A stretch of 64,000 nt of DNA, from assembly GCF_014145665.1 (NCBI RefSeq), contig NZ_JACHTD010000010.1, positions 1-64,000 on the forward strand, written 5' to 3'. This DNA is from Myroides sp. NP-2. Lineage in GTDB: Bacteria; Bacteroidota; Bacteroidia; Flavobacteriales; Flavobacteriaceae. The notes beneath the pieces are model-generated. The model saw nothing but the letters and a program-made list of their open reading frames with translations. It was not told the origin of the DNA and searched no databases. Of this stretch, positions 28,568 through 37,088 are shown piece by piece. Every line of letters starts with the position of its first letter. Position 1 is the first letter of the stretch. Both the position numbers and the translations under genes were made by a program.

Positions 28568-29905
28568 CTAACGTTCAAAAAGCAATCTTTGTCCGCAACG
28601 AATATCTTTTACTTGTTCATTTTCATAAACCAAGCAACCATTGACAAACGTATGGGTTATTTTAGAAGAGAATGTTTCACCTTCAAATGGCGACCATCCG
28701 CATTTATACAATATATTCGAGCTGTTCACTTCCCAACTATTCGTTGGATCAATCAACACAATATCAGCGTGATATCCTTCTTTTAAAAATCCTCTTTTTT
28801 CTACTTGAAAGAGAATGGCTGGATTATGCGCTGTTTTTTCGACAATTTTTTCCACAGTAATTCGACCTTGTTTTTTGGCTTCAAAAAGTGAAACTAATGC
28901 ATGTTGAACCAAGGGACCACCAGAGGGGGCTTGTCCGTATGCCTTTGATTTTTCCTCTTTGGTATGTGGAGCGTGATCCGTTGCAATAACGTCAATACGA
29001 TCATCCAACAACGCTTCCCAAAGCATTTCTCTGTCCTTTTCCGTCTTAACGGCAGGGTTCCACTTGATAAAATTCCCTTTTGAATCGTAATCTTTATCAG
29101 TAAACCACAAGTGGTGCACACAAACCTCCGCTGTAATCTTTTTGTCTTTTAGCGGAATGTCATTGCGAAACAAAGCCGTTTCTCTCCCTGTAGACAGGTG
29201 AAATACGTGTAGGCGAGCGCCCGTTTTCTTCGCCAATTCTATCGCTTTAGAAGAAGACAAGTAGCACGCTTCTTCGCTGCGAATAATCGGGTGGCATTGC
29301 ACGGGAATATCTTCGCCATATTGGGCTTTGTGTTGCTGCAGATTAGCCTGAATCGTGCCTTCATCTTCTGCGTGTACGGCAATTAACATAGACGTACTAG
29401 AAAATATTTTTTCCAAAACATCTTGACGATCCACTAACATATTTCCAGTAGAAGACCCTAAAAATAGTTTAATCCCCGCTACATTGCGCGGATTAGTTTT
29501 CAATAATTCGGCTAAGTTATCGTTTGTTCCCCCCATCATAAACGAGTAATTCGCATAAGATTTAGAGGCAGCAATATCATATTTTTGTTCTAACAATTCT
29601 TGGGTTACTGCATTAGGAACCGTATTGGGTTGCTCAATGAAAGAGGTAATCCCCCCAGCAACAGCTGCTCTTGATTCGGATTCGATATCGCCTTTATGCG
29701 TCAATCCCGGTTCGCGAAAATGCACTTGGTCATCAATCATCCCAGGAATGACGTATTTTCCCGTTGCATCAATACACTGCATCCCTTCCGTCGCTTCAAT
29801 TGAATCGGCTATACGTGCGATTTTCCCCTCTTGAATCAGGATATCTCCTTTCTTGACGATTCCTTCGTTGACTAAGTTTCCGTTTTTAATTAAGTAGTTG
29901 TTCAT
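28568..29905 (-). CDS. pyrC: Dihydroorotase
   Basis: Amidohydrolase that closes carbamoyl-aspartate to dihydroorotate, step 3 of pyrimidine synthesis. The metal motif reads DDQVHFREPG (58-67), so the first of the two usual His ligands is Gln60. To my knowledge this is the normal form in Bacteroidota (the Porphyromonas enzyme reads the same). Lys146 (AGIKLFLGSS) is the likely carboxylated lysine. His178, the His residues near 236 and 264, and Asp310 (ATDHAPH) complete the centre. It overlaps the glycosyltransferase stop by 1 nt. Confidence 0.93.
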   Translation of the reverse strand: MNNYLIKNGNLVNEGIVKKGDILIQEGKIARIADSIEATEGMQCIDATGKYVIPGMIDDQVHFREPGLTHKGDIESESRAAVAGGITSFIEQPNTVPNAVTQELLEQKYDIAASKSYANYSFMMGGTNDNLAELLKTNPRNVAGIKLFLGSSTGNMLVDRQDVLEKIFSSTSMLIAVHAEDEGTIQANLQQHKAQYGEDIPVQCHPIIRSEEACYLSSSKAIELAKKTGARLHVFHLSTGRETALFRNDIPLKDKKITAEVCVHHLWFTDKDYDSKGNFIKWNPAVKTEKDREMLWEALLDDRIDVIATDHAPHTKEEKSKAYGQAPSGGPLVQHALVSLFEAKKQGRITVEKIVEKTAHNPAILFQVEKRGFLKEGYHADIVLIDPTNSWEVNSSNILYKCGWSPFEGETFSSKITHTFVNGCLVYENEQVKDIRCGQRLLFER

Positions 29906-30624
29906 TATAGTTTGTTTAGTAGTTTTCTAATTTTCAAGCTCATCACCCCAAAAATGGCCTCTTTGATAATGCCTTTGGACATTTTAGACTCCCCTCTTGT
30001 GCGATCAGTAAAAATGATAGGGACTTCAGTGATCGGAAATTTTTTGACGTAGACGCGGTACTTCATCTCAATTTGGAAGGCATAGCCCACAAATCGTATG
30101 CGATCGAGATCCATGCTTTCCAAGACTTCTTTGGTGTAACACACAAAGCCCGCCGTGGTGTCTTTAATGGGCATACCCGTGATCCAACGCACGTAAATGG
30201 AGGCGCCATACGATAACAATACGCGATTCAAAGGCCAATTGACTACATTCACGCCTGTCACATATCTCGACCCCACAGCCATCCCTCCTTTGGCTTGACA
30301 GCTAGCTAACAGTCGACTTAAATCCTTTGGATTATGAGAGAAATCAGCGTCCATTTCAAAAATATAGGCGTAATTTCGAGCCAAGGCCCATTTAAAACCA
30401 TCTACATAGGCTGTGCCAAGTCCATTTTTCCCCTCTCGTTTCAACAAGTGTAAGCCTGCGTACTCCGCTTGTAGTTGTTCTACCACAGCCGCTGTACCAT
30501 CAGGTGAGTTATCATCCACAATAAGCACGTGAAAACACTCGGGCAATTCAAGTACTGCCTCAATTATTTGCGCTATATTTTCAATCTCATTATAGGTAGG
30601 AATAATAACTAGTCCTGCATTCAT
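29905..30624 (-). CDS. Family 2 glycosyltransferase, polyprenol monophosphomannose synthase-like
   Basis: Cytoplasmic GT-A glycosyltransferase of 239 residues, close in pattern to dolichol-phosphate mannosyltransferases. It shows IIPTYNE at 7-13, the nucleotide-binding LIVDDNSPDGT near 34-44, and the metal-binding EMDADFSH near 90. There are no C-terminal membrane spans, as in the soluble DPM1 type. It would transfer a sugar from GDP- or UDP-sugar to a polyprenyl phosphate. First gene of the operon with pyrC and the lipoprotein gene. Confidence 0.88.
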   Translation of the reverse strand: MNAGLVIIPTYNEIENIAQIIEAVLELPECFHVLIVDDNSPDGTAAVVEQLQAEYAGLHLLKREGKNGLGTAYVDGFKWALARNYAYIFEMDADFSHNPKDLSRLLASCQAKGGMAVGSRYVTGVNVVNWPLNRVLLSYGASIYVRWITGMPIKDTTAGFVCYTKEVLESMDLDRIRFVGYAFQIEMKYRVYVKKFPITEVPIIFTDRTRGESKMSKGIIKEAIFGVMSLKIRKLLNKL

Positions 30625-30641
30625 TGTCTTTACTTTGGATA

Positions 30642-30649
30642 CAAAAATA
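30642..30649 (-). promoter_or_regulatory. -7 promoter element (glycosyltransferase-pyrC operon)
   Basis: TATTTTTG on the minus strand, 17 nt upstream of the start codon. Confidence 0.5.
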
Positions 30650-30711
30650 ACCTTTTTATAGAAAGTTAACCCTTAAATAATTACCAAAGTCAGACAAATA
30701 CATTTTTTTGC

Positions 30712-30719
30712 TAATTTTG
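30712..30719 (+). promoter_or_regulatory. -7 promoter element (DUF4271 gene)
   Basis: TAATTTTG ends 8 nt before the ATG at 30728, giving a nearly leaderless transcript. It is divergent from the glycosyltransferase promoter 60 nt away. Confidence 0.5.
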
Positions 30720-30727
30720 CAAATGAT

Positions 30728-31399
30728 ATGGACAATCTACTATTAACTGAAAGAATTGTAACCAACAAGGATTGGGCTACCCTACTATTTTTTGTGGGCT
30801 TTTCCATCATTGCTATAAACCGAACTATTTTTAGCATCCGCTTTGCTGAATTTACACGCTTGGCTATTTCAGACAAGTACCTCAAAATCTACAAAGACAA
30901 TACGAACCTACGAAATAGTTTTACCCTTTCTTTTCTGACTATTCAACTATTGTCCATTACCTTCTTTTTGCAAATTGTTGCTAAGTCGTTTGGGTTTATT
31001 GAGCAATATAGCTTGCTGTCCTTTATTCAGATTTTGAATTTTACCTGTTTTTTTGTTATTGGCAAATACCTCATCGATAAAATTATCGGAATTACCTTCG
31101 GGATAGAGGACTTTGTAGATCATTTTAATTTACAAAAAGCAACCTATAGAAATTACATTGGCATGTATCTATTGGGCCTTGACTTGATCTTGTTTTACAA
31201 CGATATAGTCAATCAAATGATCATTAGCCTAATTGGAATTACGTTAATCTTAACAAATCTTAGTTTATACGTTATTTTTATAAAAAACAATCGAAAAACG
31301 ATATTAAATAAGTTGTTCTATTTTATTTTGTATCTTTGCACCCTTGAAATAGCTCCTTATTTTATAATATACTTTGCATTTAAAAACTTTAGAGCCTAA
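30728..31399 (+). CDS. DUF4271 membrane protein
   Basis: A 223-residue protein with about six hydrophobic segments (near 18-32, 65-82, 95-112, 140-158, 160-185 and 198-218) and a basic C-terminus. It is recognised as DUF4271 by its pattern and by its position just upstream of hemD, a pairing seen widely in Bacteroidota. The function is unknown; the linkage suggests a role in tetrapyrrole or envelope metabolism, which is inference only. Confidence 0.82.
   Translation: MDNLLLTERIVTNKDWATLLFFVGFSIIAINRTIFSIRFAEFTRLAISDKYLKIYKDNTNLRNSFTLSFLTIQLLSITFFLQIVAKSFGFIEQYSLLSFIQILNFTCFFVIGKYLIDKIIGITFGIEDFVDHFNLQKATYRNYIGMYLLGLDLILFYNDIVNQMIISLIGITLILTNLSLYVIFIKNNRKTILNKLFYFILYLCTLEIAPYFIIYFAFKNFRA
31331..31338 (+). 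promoter_or_regulatory. Internal -7 promoter element (hemD)
   Basis: TATCTTTG lies inside the 3' end of the DUF4271 gene, 75 nt upstream of the hemD start. It may give hemD its own transcript. The -33 element is poor. Confidence 0.45.
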
Positions 31400-31413
31400 A
31401 TAAGAATTAAACT

Positions 31414-32157
31414 ATGAAAGTGAAAACAATTTTGGTTTCTCAGCCAGAACCTAAAGTAGAAAACTCTCCATACTTTGAAATCGAACAAAAATATAAAGTA
31501 AAAATTGACTTTAGGCCTTTTATACACGTTGAAGGTGTACCAGCTAAGGACGTAAGACAACAAAAGATCGATTTAAACAACTTTACAGCTGTAATTTTGA
31601 CGAGTAGGAACTCAGTTGATCATTTCTTTCGTGTTGCTGAAGAAATGCGCTATAAAGTACCTGAAACGCTTAAGTACTTTTGTCAATCAGAAGCGATTGC
31701 CTTTTACCTACAAAAATATGTGGTGTATCGCAAAAGAAAAATTTATGTAGGACAAAAAGACTTTGCTGATTTGGCTCCTTTGATTAAAAAATACAAAGAC
31801 GAGAAATTCTTATTATCCGCTTCAGATCAATTAAATGCAGAAGTACCTACAATTTTAGGTGAGTTAAAAGTGGATTGGACGGCAGGAACGTTTTATCGCA
31901 CTGTTATGAGTGATTTATCGGATTTAGCTGATGTAAAATACGATGTATTAGCCTTCTTTAGTCCAACGGGAATCAAATCATTATTCATGAACTTCCCTGA
32001 TTTTACCCAAGACAACACCAGAATTGCTGTTTTTGGTACAACAACACAAAAAGAAGCCTTAGATCACGAATTACGCGTAGATATTATGGCGCCTTCACCT
32101 GAAGCACCATCGATGACTATGGCTCTTGAAAAATACATTCAAAAGGTAAATAAATAA
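31414..32157 (+). CDS. hemD: Uroporphyrinogen-III synthase
   Basis: HemD-type enzyme that cyclises hydroxymethylbilane to uroporphyrinogen III in haem synthesis. The family is very variable. Supporting patterns are VILTSRNSVDHFF (about 69-81) in the first lobe and FFSPTGIKSLF (about 187-197) with AVFGTTT in the second. Length of 247 residues fits. It is 14 nt behind the DUF4271 gene and closed by a strong terminator. Confidence 0.87.
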   Translation: MKVKTILVSQPEPKVENSPYFEIEQKYKVKIDFRPFIHVEGVPAKDVRQQKIDLNNFTAVILTSRNSVDHFFRVAEEMRYKVPETLKYFCQSEAIAFYLQKYVVYRKRKIYVGQKDFADLAPLIKKYKDEKFLLSASDQLNAEVPTILGELKVDWTAGTFYRTVMSDLSDLADVKYDVLAFFSPTGIKSLFMNFPDFTQDNTRIAVFGTTTQKEALDHELRVDIMAPSPEAPSMTMALEKYIQKVNK

Positions 32158-32158
32158 T

Positions 32159-32190
32159 AAAAAAAGGCTTCCTTGCGGAAGCCTTTTTTT
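32159..32190 (+). terminator. Terminator after hemD
   Basis: A 14-bp perfect stem (AAAAAAAGGCTTCC with its complement) around the tetraloop TTGC, ending in seven T. Confidence 0.92.
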
Positions 32191-32347
32191 ATTATTAGTG
32201 ATTGATATAGGAGAATAAAAGAGGGCATAATCTCAAGTAGAACCTAAACCCTCTTTCATGTTAGCCTTCCCAACAAACAACTAACGATCGTCATAGTCAG
32301 TAAAGACATGACTTATCTCCCGTTTCCGTTTTCCCTTTTCTAAAAAA

Positions 32348-32377
32348 AAAAAAGGAAACCTACTGGCTTCCTTTTTT
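32348..32377 (-). terminator. Terminator after pckA
   Basis: A stem of 13 bp with one G-U pair and a 4-nt loop, followed by a long T-run on the minus strand (A-run at 32342-32353), 10 nt after the pckA stop. Confidence 0.85.
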
Positions 32378-32385
32378 GTACTATA

Positions 32386-34005
32386 TTACAATTGAGGTCC
32401 TGCTTCTACAAGCGCTTTCCCTGCATCGTTATTTGTGTATAAGTTGAAGTTTTTGATGAACAACTCTGCTAAATTTTTAGCTTTGTCTTCCCACTCTTTA
32501 GCTTCAGCATAGGTGTTACGAGGATCTAGGATATTAGTATCTACACCTTCTAAAGCAGTTGGCACTGCGAAGTTGTAGATAGGAATAATCTTCGTTTCGG
32601 CAGTTTCGATAGAACCATCTAAGATACGATCGATAATCGCACGTGTATCCTTAATTGAGATACGCTTTCCAGTTCCATTCCATCCGGTGTTAACCATATA
32701 AGCCGTAGCGTTGTGCTCTTCCATTTTCTTTACCAACTCTTCACCGTATTTTGTTGGATGTAAAGACAAGAATGCTTTACCAAAACAAGCAGAGAAAGTA
32801 GGTTCAGGCTGAGTTACTCCTCTTTCCGTACCCGCTAATTTAGCAGTAAATCCAGACAAGAAATAGTATTTAGTTTGTTCCGGTGTCAATTTAGAAACTG
32901 GAGGCATAACGCCAAATGCATCTGCTGTTAAGAAGATAACTTTTGTTGCGTGACCAGCTTTTGACACAGGTTTTACGATATTTTCAATGTGATCAATTGG
33001 ATAAGAAACACGCGTGTTTTGCGTTACTGATCCATCGTTAAAATCGATGATTCCGTTAGCGTCTACCGTAACGTTTTCCAACAAAGCATCTTTGCGGATT
33101 GCATTGAAGATGTCCGGTTCGTTTTCTTTGCTCAAGTTGATTGTTTTTGCATAACAACCTCCTTCAAAGTTAAACACCCCTTCATCATCCCATCCATGCT
33201 CATCATCTCCGATTAATTCGCGTTTTGGATCTGTAGATAAGGTTGTTTTACCTGTTCCAGACAAGCCGAAAAACACAGCAACATCTCCGTCTTTTCCTTT
33301 ATTTGCTGAACAGTGCATCGAAGCCATTCCTTTCAATGGTAAGTAATAGTTCATCATAGAGAACAATCCTTTTTTCATCTCACCACCATACCAAGTACCA
33401 CCAATCACTTGTACTTTTTCAGTCAAGTTGAATGCGATATATACTTCTGAATTTAATCCGTATGCTTTGTAGTCTTTAAAAGTCGCTTTAGAACCATTCA
33501 TTACAACGAAATCGGGCTCACCAAAGTTTGCCAATTCCTCTTCTGTTGGACGGATGAACATGTTTTTCACGAAATGTGCTTGCCATGCTACCTCCATAAT
33601 GAATCTCACTTTCAAGCGCGTATTTTCATTCGCACCACAGAAAGCGTCAACAACATAAAGTTTTTTTCCTGACAACTCAGTGGCAGTAGTTGCTTTTAAA
33701 GCTTCCCACGTTTTTTGGTCAATTGGCTTATTGTCATTTGGCGATTCTGGAGAGTTCCACCAAACCGTATTCTCAGTAACTGAGTCTTTTACGATGTATT
33801 TATCTTTTGGAGAACGACCAGTGAACTCACCTGTCATAACATTTACAGCTCCTAATTCAGTTACTTGTCCTTTTTCAAAACCCTGGAGGTCAGACTTAAT
33901 TTCTTCATTATATAAAAGATCGTAGGAAGGATTATATACAATCTCTACAACATCTTTAATACCATATTTTTCAAGTGAAATTGATTGCGTATTAGCCATT
34001 TTCAT
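32386..34005 (-). CDS. pckA: Phosphoenolpyruvate carboxykinase (ATP)
   Basis: Cytoplasmic enzyme that turns oxaloacetate and ATP into PEP, the first step of gluconeogenesis. The kinase-1a loop GLSGTGKTT is at 247-255 and the kinase-2 metal motif LIGDDEHGW at 264-272. The substrate arginine region [10 protein letters not shown] is at 61-70. Length of 539 matches the ATP-dependent family. Two in-frame ATG codons (34005 and 33999) are possible starts. The gene stands alone with its own promoter and terminator. Confidence 0.97.
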   Translation of the reverse strand: MKMANTQSISLEKYGIKDVVEIVYNPSYDLLYNEEIKSDLQGFEKGQVTELGAVNVMTGEFTGRSPKDKYIVKDSVTENTVWWNSPESPNDNKPIDQKTWEALKATTATELSGKKLYVVDAFCGANENTRLKVRFIMEVAWQAHFVKNMFIRPTEEELANFGEPDFVVMNGSKATFKDYKAYGLNSEVYIAFNLTEKVQVIGGTWYGGEMKKGLFSMMNYYLPLKGMASMHCSANKGKDGDVAVFFGLSGTGKTTLSTDPKRELIGDDEHGWDDEGVFNFEGGCYAKTINLSKENEPDIFNAIRKDALLENVTVDANGIIDFNDGSVTQNTRVSYPIDHIENIVKPVSKAGHATKVIFLTADAFGVMPPVSKLTPEQTKYYFLSGFTAKLAGTERGVTQPEPTFSACFGKAFLSLHPTKYGEELVKKMEEHNATAYMVNTGWNGTGKRISIKDTRAIIDRILDGSIETAETKIIPIYNFAVPTALEGVDTNILDPRNTYAEAKEWEDKAKNLAELFIKNFNLYTNNDAGKALVEAGPQL

Positions 34006-34034
34006 TATGTTATGTTGTCTTTTTAATTAATATG

Positions 34035-34042
34035 CAAACTTA
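34035..34042 (-). promoter_or_regulatory. -7 promoter element (pckA)
   Basis: TAAGTTTG on the minus strand, 29 nt upstream of the pckA start; fits TAnnTTTG. Confidence 0.5.
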
Positions 34043-34072
34043 GAAATAAATTTAATATAACGATACACAAAA

Positions 34073-34471
34073 CTAGTTTTTCGTACTTTTTCCTGTTTTA
34101 AGGGTCTGAACTGCAGCATAAATCCATGCTCCAATCATAAAGACACCTCCAATTGGCGTCACTGGTCCTAAAAACTTAACGTTAAATCCGGGTAAACCGT
34201 TGAATGTTAATAGGTAGATTGATCCTGAAAACAACAATACCCCTATCAATGTTAAGGTAAAAATTCTCTTTTTTACCTTGTCAGAAAAGAAAGTAGATAG
34301 TCCAACAAACAAAAGGAAAAAGACGTGATACATTTGATAACGCACCCCTACTTCATAGGAAGCTACAGCGGATTCGCTAACGATCTTTTTCAAACCATGT
34401 GCACCAAAAGCTCCTAGTATGATCCCTAGTGCCCCTAATAATGTTGCTGTTATAATAATTTTTCGTCCCAT
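34073..34471 (-). CDS. DUF423 family membrane protein
   Basis: A 132-residue protein with four hydrophobic spans. The N-terminal pattern LGALGIILGAFGAHGLKK and the later VTPIGGVFMIGAWI are the hallmark of DUF423 (the YgdD/YwdK-like family). Its function is unknown. The gene lies upstream of pckA on the same strand with a 67-nt gap that holds the pckA promoter. Confidence 0.88.
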   Translation of the reverse strand: MGRKIIITATLLGALGIILGAFGAHGLKKIVSESAVASYEVGVRYQMYHVFFLLFVGLSTFFSDKVKKRIFTLTLIGVLLFSGSIYLLTFNGLPGFNVKFLGPVTPIGGVFMIGAWIYAAVQTLKTGKSTKN

Positions 34472-34869
34472 TTATTTTTAGATCGAAGATACAAATTATC
34501 CTTTAAACACAAGGAGAGAAAGACCGAAAATAAATCTACACAAAACATGCTTTACCCGTGATAAAACCTTCGCATAATGAAACTAAACCCTTTTAAATAG
34601 TGACTTCCTCTTACTTTATACACAACCATCAACAACCACAACTTAACTAGCCTACTGGAGTTCAACGCCATAAAATCAAAAAAAGGGGCCTCTCTCCCTA
34701 TCGCAAGTACAAAAATGAGAAGATATATTTTCTTTTGTAGTAGAATCAAACCGGAACAATTGAACACAGATGTAGCTCTTCCTATGCGCTACTAGTCAAG
34801 CAAAATTTGCTTTACTTCTTCGGTAACAGCAATTTTCAATCAAAACTTTTTTTAGCAAATAGTATATCC
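34472..34869. other. Intergenic stretch without a supported gene
   Basis: About 400 bases. A minus-strand open frame (34552-34767) exists but has no promoter box and no family likeness. A weak -7-like TATCTTCG for the DUF423 gene lies near 34483-34490. Confidence 0.5.
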
Positions 34870-34896
34870 CTTTGTTATATAATTCCTTACTTTCGT
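34870..34896 (+). promoter_or_regulatory. Possible promoter (saccharopine-dehydrogenase-like gene)
   Basis: A TTTG near 34871 followed by TACTTTCG (one mismatch to TAnnTTTG), about 30 nt before the ATG. The spacing is shorter than ideal. Confidence 0.35.
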
Positions 34897-34924
34897 AACT
34901 CGTAAAACAACCAAAAACAAAATA

Positions 34925-36274
34925 ATGAAAGAAATATTAATCGTAGGCGCTGGCCGTTCTGCCTCTTCACTTATTAAGTATTTACTTGAAAAATCTACGA
35001 CAGAAAACCTTCATTTAACCATTTGCGACTTGTCTTTAGCATTAGCAGAGAAAAAAGCAATGGGACATCCAAATGCTACGGCAAAGGAATTTGATTTATT
35101 TAATACCGAACAAAGACAAGAATTGGTACAACAATCCGATATTGTCATTTCAATGCTTCCTGCAGCCTTGCATATTGAATTGGCTAAAGATTGTATTCGC
35201 TTTAAAAAGCACCTAGCAACTGCTTCCTATATTAGCCCAGCTATGGCGGCTTTAGACGAAGAAGTAAAAGCCAACAACTTGGTGTTCATGAATGAAATTG
35301 GATTAGATCCAGGTATCGATCACATGAGTGCCATGAAAATTATTCACGAGGTAAAAGCAAAAGGAGGAAAAGTAATTTCTTTTGAGTCTTTTTGTGGAGG
35401 ATTAATGGCTCCAGAATCTGACAACAACCTATGGAACTACAAATTCACTTGGAATCCGCGTAATGTAGTTTTAGCGGGACAAGGTGGTGCTGCTAAATTC
35501 ATCCAAGAAGGACAATATAAATACATTCCCTACAACAAAGTATTCAGAAGAACTGAATTCTTAGACGTAAAAGGCTATGGGAAATTTGAAGCCTATGCCA
35601 ACCGCGATTCTTTAAAATACCAAAGCGTTTACGGCTTAGACGATGCGAAAACCATCTTTAGAGGTACCATTCGCCGCGTAGGCTATTCTAGAGCGTGGAA
35701 CTTGTTTGTAGAATTAGGGATTACGGATGATACATACGTAATTGACAACTCTGAAACGATGTCTTACCGCGAGTTTATCAACCTATATCTTCCATACCAC
35801 CCTTCGGATACTGTAGAAACGAAACTGCGCCTCGCTTTAAACATTGATCAAGATGATATTGTTTGGGAAAAATTATTGGAACTAGATCTGTTTAATCCAG
35901 ATAAAATCATTGGTTTAAAAAATGCTACTCCAGCACAGATTTTGGAAAAAATCTTAGCCGATAGCTGGACATTAGATCCAGAGGACAAAGATATGATTGT
36001 GATGTATCACAAAATTGGATACGAATTAAACGGAGAGAAGAAACAAATTGACTCGACAATGATTTGTATCGGAGATGACCAAACCTATACAGCTATGGCT
36101 AAAACTGTAGGTTTACCGTTAGCCATCGCCGCTTTAAAAATAGTAAAAGGCATTATTAGTACACCAGGGGTACAAATGCCAATTGAAGAGGAAGTATATG
36201 CTCCGATTCTAAAAGAACTAGAAGAAAACGGCATCGTTTTCGACGAAAAAGAAGTAGAATATCAAGGATTCTAA
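34925..36274 (+). CDS. Saccharopine dehydrogenase family reductase
   Basis: NAD(P)-binding oxidoreductase of 449 residues. The Rossmann loop VGAGRSASSL is at 6-15. The saccharopine-reductase pattern NEIGLDPGIDHMSAM lies near 122-136 and ESFCGGLMAPE near 155. It matches saccharopine dehydrogenase (glutamate-forming) or saccharopine reductase in lysine breakdown. No partner lysine-ketoglutarate reductase gene is adjacent, so the role in lysine catabolism is inferred from family only. Confidence 0.88.
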   Translation: MKEILIVGAGRSASSLIKYLLEKSTTENLHLTICDLSLALAEKKAMGHPNATAKEFDLFNTEQRQELVQQSDIVISMLPAALHIELAKDCIRFKKHLATASYISPAMAALDEEVKANNLVFMNEIGLDPGIDHMSAMKIIHEVKAKGGKVISFESFCGGLMAPESDNNLWNYKFTWNPRNVVLAGQGGAAKFIQEGQYKYIPYNKVFRRTEFLDVKGYGKFEAYANRDSLKYQSVYGLDDAKTIFRGTIRRVGYSRAWNLFVELGITDDTYVIDNSETMSYREFINLYLPYHPSDTVETKLRLALNIDQDDIVWEKLLELDLFNPDKIIGLKNATPAQILEKILADSWTLDPEDKDMIVMYHKIGYELNGEKKQIDSTMICIGDDQTYTAMAKTVGLPLAIAALKIVKGIISTPGVQMPIEEEVYAPILKELEENGIVFDEKEVEYQGF

Positions 36275-36278
36275 TCAG

Positions 36279-36308
36279 AAAGGTCAAAAGCAATGCTTTT
36301 GACCTTTT
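36279..36308 (+). terminator. Terminator after the saccharopine-dehydrogenase-like gene
   Basis: An inverted repeat AAAGGTCAAAAGCA / TGCTTTTGACCTTT with a one-base centre, ending in four T, 5 nt after the stop codon. Confidence 0.82.
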
Positions 36309-36313
36309 CGTTT

Positions 36314-36847
36314 TTATGCCTTCGTGAATGTAAGTAGATAGCCATCATTTTGTACCAGCCTCAGCTCATCATTTGTGAATAATATCCTATATCCGCCTAA
36401 ATCATTTATATAGAGTATCTCCCTATTTTCTAATGCAAAATCGTAACGATACGAATAAGACAATGTTCTAGGTTTTAGAAACCGTTCAAATGTGTTATCT
36501 TCCACAGCAGTAGCATTTTTAATCACAAACACTCCATCGCTGCCAAAGGAATAAATCACGTGTTCACCTTGGTCAAAAGATCGGTGTTCTCCAGTAAATG
36601 CTTGAATCTTTTCCAATCTCCAGCTAGTTGAATTTAATGCTTTTTTATCCGATACTGAAATTGCAGGATATTCAACCTCATCAAGCATTTTTGTTGAACG
36701 CTTAAACTGTAAGGTTTCTCCACTGTACTTAGTCAAGACTAATTTTTCTTGAGTAACTTTCATATCGAAAATAAAACCGGGAGTTAAAAAATCTAGCTTC
36801 TCTCCGTTTCTTTCTTTTTCACCGTCTAATTCTATGTAGGAATCCAA
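36314..36847 (-). pseudogene. Lipocalin-like protein, probably 5'-truncated
   Basis: An open frame of 177 codons with a beta-rich sequence in two similar halves; the second half (STSWRLEKIQAFTG ... YLLTFTK) resembles lipocalin-like domains. No ATG or GTG starts it: the only start is a TTG at 36847, and a TAG stop lies four codons upstream. It has no signal peptide, whereas such proteins are normally exported lipoproteins. Likely a gene that lost its 5' end; a real TTG start cannot be excluded. It converges on the preceding plus-strand gene. Confidence 0.5.
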
Positions 36848-37088
36848 AGAATCCGTCTACCACTGTAAGACAGTAGTAAAAAAAGCAACTTTGACGAAAC
36901 ACTTTCGATTGCCAATCGACCGTTAGACAAAAATGATAATATATCGAAACACCCTATGCTTTTAGATCCTTCATTTCAGTAATCTACCACAAGCTTTGCT
37001 GTGTATTCTCATTGCAACCTTACAAAGGGTATGTGTTGATTTTTTTTTGAAATTAACAAACAACTAATAATTTTCCTCGTACACAAAC

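Noticed and set aside
32218-32256. Inverted repeat AAAGAGGG / CCCTCTTT between hemD and pckA
   Set aside because: Loop of 23 nt and no T-run; hemD and pckA already have strong terminators.
34552-34767. 71-codon minus-strand frame between DUF423 and the saccharopine-dehydrogenase-like gene
   Set aside because: No promoter element and no conserved pattern; kept only as a weak possibility.
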